Of a stretch of 64,000 bases of DNA, positions 60,933-64,000 are shown piece after piece; position 1 is the first letter of the stretch; each line of letters opens with the position of its first letter. Made by a program: the position numbers and the translations under genes. The notes below the pieces were generated by a model. The model ran no database searches. It saw only the letters and a program-made list of their open reading frames with translations, and was not told the DNA's origin. The stretch is taken from assembly GCA_965276765.1 (NCBI GenBank), contig OZ255627.1, forward strand, positions 4,526,001-4,590,000, given 5' to 3'. This DNA comes from G965276765 sp965276765 (GTDB lineage: Bacteria > Actinomycetota > Acidimicrobiia > Acidimicrobiales > Palsa-688).

Positions 60933-61661
60933 TCAGTCGAGTTGGTCGACGGGGATGGCAGTCATGCTCGGCACCTCGGGCGGCACGAGCTGCGCCTCGC
61001 CGGTGTAGACGCTCGCCGACGAGCTGACGATCGACTGGATCAGACCGGCCATGAGCTCGGGGACCACCTTGGCCGGCTCGGCCCCTTCGGTCGCGATGAA
61101 CGCCCGGTTGGGCTTCGACTCGCTGACTGTCGCGAGCACCTCGGGGGCGGCGTCGCCGAAGCCGAAGGCCAGGATGTTGGGACGCCGCTTCCACGCCGGG
61201 TCCACAAGCCGGCGGTGGGCTGCGGTCCAGCGCTCGGTGTCGTCGGTAGGCCGCCCGTCGGAGATGAACACCACGGCGGGCCGGTACCAGCGGTCACCTG
61301 AGGATCGGCTGGAGTGGTAGTCGGCCTCGATCAGCGACCGAAGGTGATCGAAGGCGGCGGCGTAGGAGGTACGGCCCTGGGCCATCACAGTCGGCATCGC
61401 CTCTACCAAGGAGAGGTCGGCGAGAGGCAGGACGGTGTTGGCCACGTCGCTGAAGGTGACGACGGCGAGGCGGATGACCTCGGCGATAGCCGGGTCCTCG
61501 CCGATCCCGGCCCTGAGCAGCGGCAGTTGGCGGTTGACGCTTTCGACCGGCTCGCCTGCCATGGACGCCGAGACGTCGAGGCACAGGTAGAACGGGAAGA
61601 CTGCGTAGCGCTCCTCGACCCCGACCCGTTCCGTGTCCATCTCGACATCGAAACTACTCAC
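60933..61661 (-). CDS. TerY-like VWA-domain protein
   Basis: 242 residues. It starts with the MIDAS motif FYLCLDVSASMAGEPVESVN (D-S-S), then VVTFSDVANTVLPLADLS, GRTSYAAAFDHL and VFISDGRPTDD. The AFGFGDAAPEVLATVSE segment and size match TerY of tellurium-resistance-type systems. It lies between a kinase and a PP2C phosphatase, forming the TerY-P triad described by Aravind and co-workers. It probably binds a phosphorylated partner or a metal. Confidence 0.87.
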   Translation of the reverse strand: MSSFDVEMDTERVGVEERYAVFPFYLCLDVSASMAGEPVESVNRQLPLLRAGIGEDPAIAEVIRLAVVTFSDVANTVLPLADLSLVEAMPTVMAQGRTSYAAAFDHLRSLIEADYHSSRSSGDRWYRPAVVFISDGRPTDDTERWTAAHRRLVDPAWKRRPNILAFGFGDAAPEVLATVSESKPNRAFIATEGAEPAKVVPELMAGLIQSIVSSSASVYTGEAQLVPPEVPSMTAIPVDQLD

Positions 61662-61675
61662 CGGACCGATCTACG

Positions 61676-63193
61676 TCAGATTCGGAGGAACGGGCTCACG
61701 AGCATGGCGACGATGAACACCGACACGATCAGCAGCAGGGCGTCGACGAAGGCGCACCCGGCGACACGCACGAGGCCGACGGCGAGTCCGCCCCGACCCA
61801 GGGTCCGGAGCATGCGGCGGTGCATGGCGAGCCAGGCTCTCACCGCGCTTCGCAGCCCGGCGCGTGCCGGCGCGACGACAGGGACGGGGGCGATAGCGGA
61901 GGAGGCGATGGCCTGGGCGATGGTGGGGCGGCCGTAGCCGCCGGGCCGTAGCGGGTTGGGCGCCGCCGGGGCCGGGCCTGACCCCGCCGGTGTTGGGGTC
62001 GCCGCCGGCGGCGGGCGCCTCAGCCACTGCTTGGAGCGCGGCGCGGCGGTTACGGGGCGGACGGTGACCTGGCGGAGCCGGCGCTCGGCGCCCGCCGAGG
62101 GAACCGGAGGTGTGGGGCCGGGCGAACCGCCGCCTTGGGCCGCCCACACGGCCCTGACGGTGGTCATGGCGCCGAGGTCGTCGAGGATCTGCTCGAGCGC
62201 AGCCGCCCACGCCGACGCCGGGGGGCGCATCGTCGGTTCGGAGACGGCAAGACCCCGCTCGCAGAGGTCCCAGATGGGCGCGCCGGCGTCGAGGGAGCGG
62301 GCCGCCGAGGCGCGGGCCGGGATCTCGAAATCGATGTGGAGCGGTTCGCCTCTGCGTTGACGTCCTTGCAGGGGGAAATGCGCCGCCCCTGCGACCCTCA
62401 GGAAGATCAGGGCGAGCGAGTAGCGGTCCGACGCGAAGGTCGGATTGCTCCCTGGAGGGATGGCGGGGTCATCCCAATTGGGCGTCATGGCTCGCCGCCG
62501 GTCGCCGGCGTCGACAACCTCGCCCTCCGGGTGGTAGCGCTCGGCGCTATCACAGTCCAAGAGGAACACCTCGGGGCCGCGCTCGAGGGACCACAGCACG
62601 TTCTTGGTCGACAGATCGCCGTGGCCGACCGCAGGCGACGCCGACTGCAGGGCCTCGAGCAGCCGGGCCAGGGCGTAGACGATGCCGATGCGCTCCGGGC
62701 TCATGGGAGCGGGAAGGGCGAGGCCGTAAGCGGCCGCCCGCTGGCCTGGATCGGCCGTGAGATAGCTGAGGGTCGCCAGGTGCACCGACCCGTCGCGATG
62801 GCGGAGAGAGAAGCGCCGGGGCGCACGCGGCAACAGAAGACCCGCCGCCGATGCCGGGCGGCCGCCCTCGGCGCCGAGAGCCCCGTCACCGAGGACCGCT
62901 TCACCGAGGACCGCTTCACCAAGGACCACGTCACCAAGGACCACGTCACCAAGGACCACGGCGTCGGGCCAGGCCGCCGACGCCTCGACCCTGCGGGCCA
63001 GCTCGGGTGCGAGCGCCTCGATGGACTTCGACCACTCCACGAGAGCCTCGAGCGGCGCCGCGTCGGTCGGTTTGCGGTACGCCTTGAAGAGCAGCCCCGG
63101 CCGTGACTGCAACTCGAACACCCGGCCCTCCCCGCCTTCGGCCAGCAACGGTCCCAGGCGGAGATCCCCGCGCCGTACGACCTCGGGGCTCAT
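61676..63193 (-). CDS. kinase-like protein of the TerY-P triad, membrane-anchored
   Basis: 505 residues. The N-lobe has GGEGRVFELQ and LLFKAYR (K37). The catalytic loop HGDLSTKN (191-198) and LLDCDSAERY (DCD in place of DFG, 213-215) are present. A Pro/Ala-rich linker follows, then a C-terminal hydrophobic segment (FVDALLLIVSVFIVAMLVSPF). Residues ~79-108 are VLGDV-type pentapeptide repeats that interrupt the N-lobe. Start ATG 63193 is 1 bp after the VIT1 stop. The altered DFG does not rule out activity, since the aspartate is kept. Confidence 0.83.
   Translation of the reverse strand: MSPEVVRRGDLRLGPLLAEGGEGRVFELQSRPGLLFKAYRKPTDAAPLEALVEWSKSIEALAPELARRVEASAAWPDAVVLGDVVLGDVVLGEAVLGEAVLGDGALGAEGGRPASAAGLLLPRAPRRFSLRHRDGSVHLATLSYLTADPGQRAAAYGLALPAPMSPERIGIVYALARLLEALQSASPAVGHGDLSTKNVLWSLERGPEVFLLDCDSAERYHPEGEVVDAGDRRRAMTPNWDDPAIPPGSNPTFASDRYSLALIFLRVAGAAHFPLQGRQRRGEPLHIDFEIPARASAARSLDAGAPIWDLCERGLAVSEPTMRPPASAWAAALEQILDDLGAMTTVRAVWAAQGGGSPGPTPPVPSAGAERRLRQVTVRPVTAAPRSKQWLRRPPPAATPTPAGSGPAPAAPNPLRPGGYGRPTIAQAIASSAIAPVPVVAPARAGLRSAVRAWLAMHRRMLRTLGRGGLAVGLVRVAGCAFVDALLLIVSVFIVAMLVSPFLRI
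62886..62960. repeat. 15-bp x5 tandem repeat within the kinase N-lobe
   Basis: Two units of TCACCGAGGACCGCT are followed by three of TCACCAAGGACCACG. On the minus strand this gives the VLGEA/VLGDV pentapeptides. Each unit is in frame, so copy-number change would lengthen or shorten the loop without breaking the gene. Confidence 0.9.
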
Positions 63194-63194
63194 G

Positions 63195-63953
63195 TCAGCC
63201 GGCGTGCACGCCGAGGGCCGCACCGACGCCATACGTGATGGCGGCCGCGATCGTGGCCGCGAGGAGCTGGCGGACCGCCGTGCGCAGTGGGCCCTTGGCC
63301 GTGAGCACGCCGATCGCCGCGCCCAGCGCGACGGCAGCTACGGCAGCGACGACGATCGAGGTCACGATGGCGGCGGTCGAAGTGAGAAAGAACCACGGCA
63401 GCAACGGCAGGAGCGCCCCGAAGGCAAACGAGACGAACGAGGCGGCGCTGGCCCGGCCCGATGAGCCTTCCGCCGACGGGTCGATTCCGAGCTCAAGGCG
63501 GGCGTGCGTGTCGAGGGCCAGCTCGTGGTTGGCCGAGAGGATCCGGGCCACGGTCATGGCGTCGTCGCCCGGCACCCCCCGGGCCGCGTACATGGCGGCA
63601 AGCTCGTGCAGCTCCTCCTCGGGCTCGTCGCGCAGCTCGGCTCGCTCGACATCGATCTCGCGTTGGACCATCTCGTCCTGAGCCCTGACCGACACCAGCT
63701 CACCAGCGGCCATCGAGAAGGCACCGGCGAGGAGCCCGGCGATCCCGGCCAGGCGCACGAACGAGGCGCCGGCGCTGGCGCCGGCCACGCCGAGGACGAG
63801 TGAGACGTTGGTCAGCAGCCCGTCGCCGGCGCCGAGCACGGCGGCGCGCACGGCGTTGCCCTGCACGTTGCGATGCCGGCTGGTACCGGACGTGCCGGTC
63901 AGCCTGGCGGTGAGACCTCTGAGCGCCACCTGCGCGGTTTGGGGTTTGACCAC
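63195..63953 (-). CDS. VIT1/CCC1 family iron/manganese transporter
   Basis: 252 residues. The first helix region AVLGAGDGLLTNVSLVLGVAGAS and AGAFSMAAGELVSVRAQDEM are the VIT1 signatures. A cytoplasmic metal-binding loop (EIDVERAELRDEPEEELHELAAMYAARG) and three C-terminal helices follow. The family moves Fe2+ or Mn2+ out of the cytoplasm. GTG 63953 is the start. It is the first gene of the likely VIT1-kinase-VWA-PP2C operon, which continues from a promoter at or beyond the window edge. Confidence 0.88.
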   Translation of the reverse strand: MVKPQTAQVALRGLTARLTGTSGTSRHRNVQGNAVRAAVLGAGDGLLTNVSLVLGVAGASAGASFVRLAGIAGLLAGAFSMAAGELVSVRAQDEMVQREIDVERAELRDEPEEELHELAAMYAARGVPGDDAMTVARILSANHELALDTHARLELGIDPSAEGSSGRASAASFVSFAFGALLPLLPWFFLTSTAAIVTSIVVAAVAAVALGAAIGVLTAKGPLRTAVRQLLAATIAAAITYGVGAALGVHAG

Positions 63954-64000
63954 GGCTCAGCCCCGGCGCGCCGCTCGCCGCCGGCGGAGGTTCCGCCGCT

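Noticed and set aside
62886..62960. CRISPR array
   Set aside because: Units are 15 bp, contiguous and without spacers, and encode in-frame pentapeptides. No cas gene is present.

Overview
The window is a GC-rich stretch of an actinobacterial chromosome. A WhiB protein, a type-A RNase P RNA, Ku/LigD end joining, an F420-type LLM oxidoreductase and a mycofactocin locus all point to Actinobacteria. The HerA-NurA pair and the general gene mix suggest a deep lineage such as Acidimicrobiia, but that placement is inference. Coding density is high, with many 4-bp stop/start overlaps (GTGA, ATGA).

Layout. 1-6.4 kb: the 5' end of trpD, a WhiB regulator, and a glycerol cassette (glpD, an alkyl-DHAP-synthase-like FAD oxidase, a glycerol-kinase-like FGGY kinase, a membrane protein). 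6.4-8.3 kb: a flavin disulfide oxidoreductase and an EthD protein. 8.3-12.8 kb: DNA-end processing genes, namely LigD polymerase and Ku on the minus strand diverging from NurA and HerA. 12.8-21.3 kb: a mycofactocin locus with mftR, mftB, mftC, three mycofactocin-type SDRs, a MoxR ATPase, a VWA protein and mftD; no mftA, mftE or mftF is visible. 21.4-29.5 kb: the LigD phosphoesterase-ligase, a yybP-ykoY manganese riboswitch ahead of a UPF0016 cation exporter, MarR, NUDIX and NERD genes, then sbcD-sbcC. 29.6-29.9 kb: rnpB. 30-43.6 kb: mostly housekeeping or poorly characterised genes (methyltransferases, DUF899, PRC-barrel, amidase, TetR, GH15, SpoU methylase, CocE/NonD hydrolase, two PH-domain membrane proteins, ferredoxin, LLM oxidoreductase). 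43.7-47.2 kb: a frameshifted gabT-type aminotransferase, a histidine phosphatase and an MFS exporter. 47.3-54.4 kb: a zinc-ribbon coiled-coil protein, a class A PBP, an acyl-CoA dehydrogenase and PEP carboxylase. 54.5-57.2 kb: a less GC-rich stretch with cupin, hemerythrin and TetR genes and about 550 bp of non-coding sequence. 57.2-59.8 kb: a MarR-DUF488 fusion and a broken ClC channel. 59.9-64 kb: a PP2C / VWA / kinase triad (TerY-P type) behind a VIT1/CCC1 metal transporter.

Two gene sets look functionally coherent. The first is DNA double-strand-break handling: Ku, split LigD, NurA-HerA and SbcCD lie within 21 kb, interrupted by the mycofactocin locus. The second is mycofactocin redox chemistry: MftB/MftC/MftD make or mature the cofactor, and the three SDRs would be its clients. 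Metal homeostasis appears twice (the riboswitch-controlled UPF0016 gene and VIT1/CCC1).

Caveats. Two genes carry single-base frameshifts (gabT, ClC); ClC also has an in-frame TAG. Three others (trpD, the FGGY kinase, the VWA gene) have coding sequence reaching upstream of any ATG/GTG/TTG. This may reflect real decay and rare start codons, or base-level assembly errors. All identifications rest on reading motifs and gene context; no database search was run.
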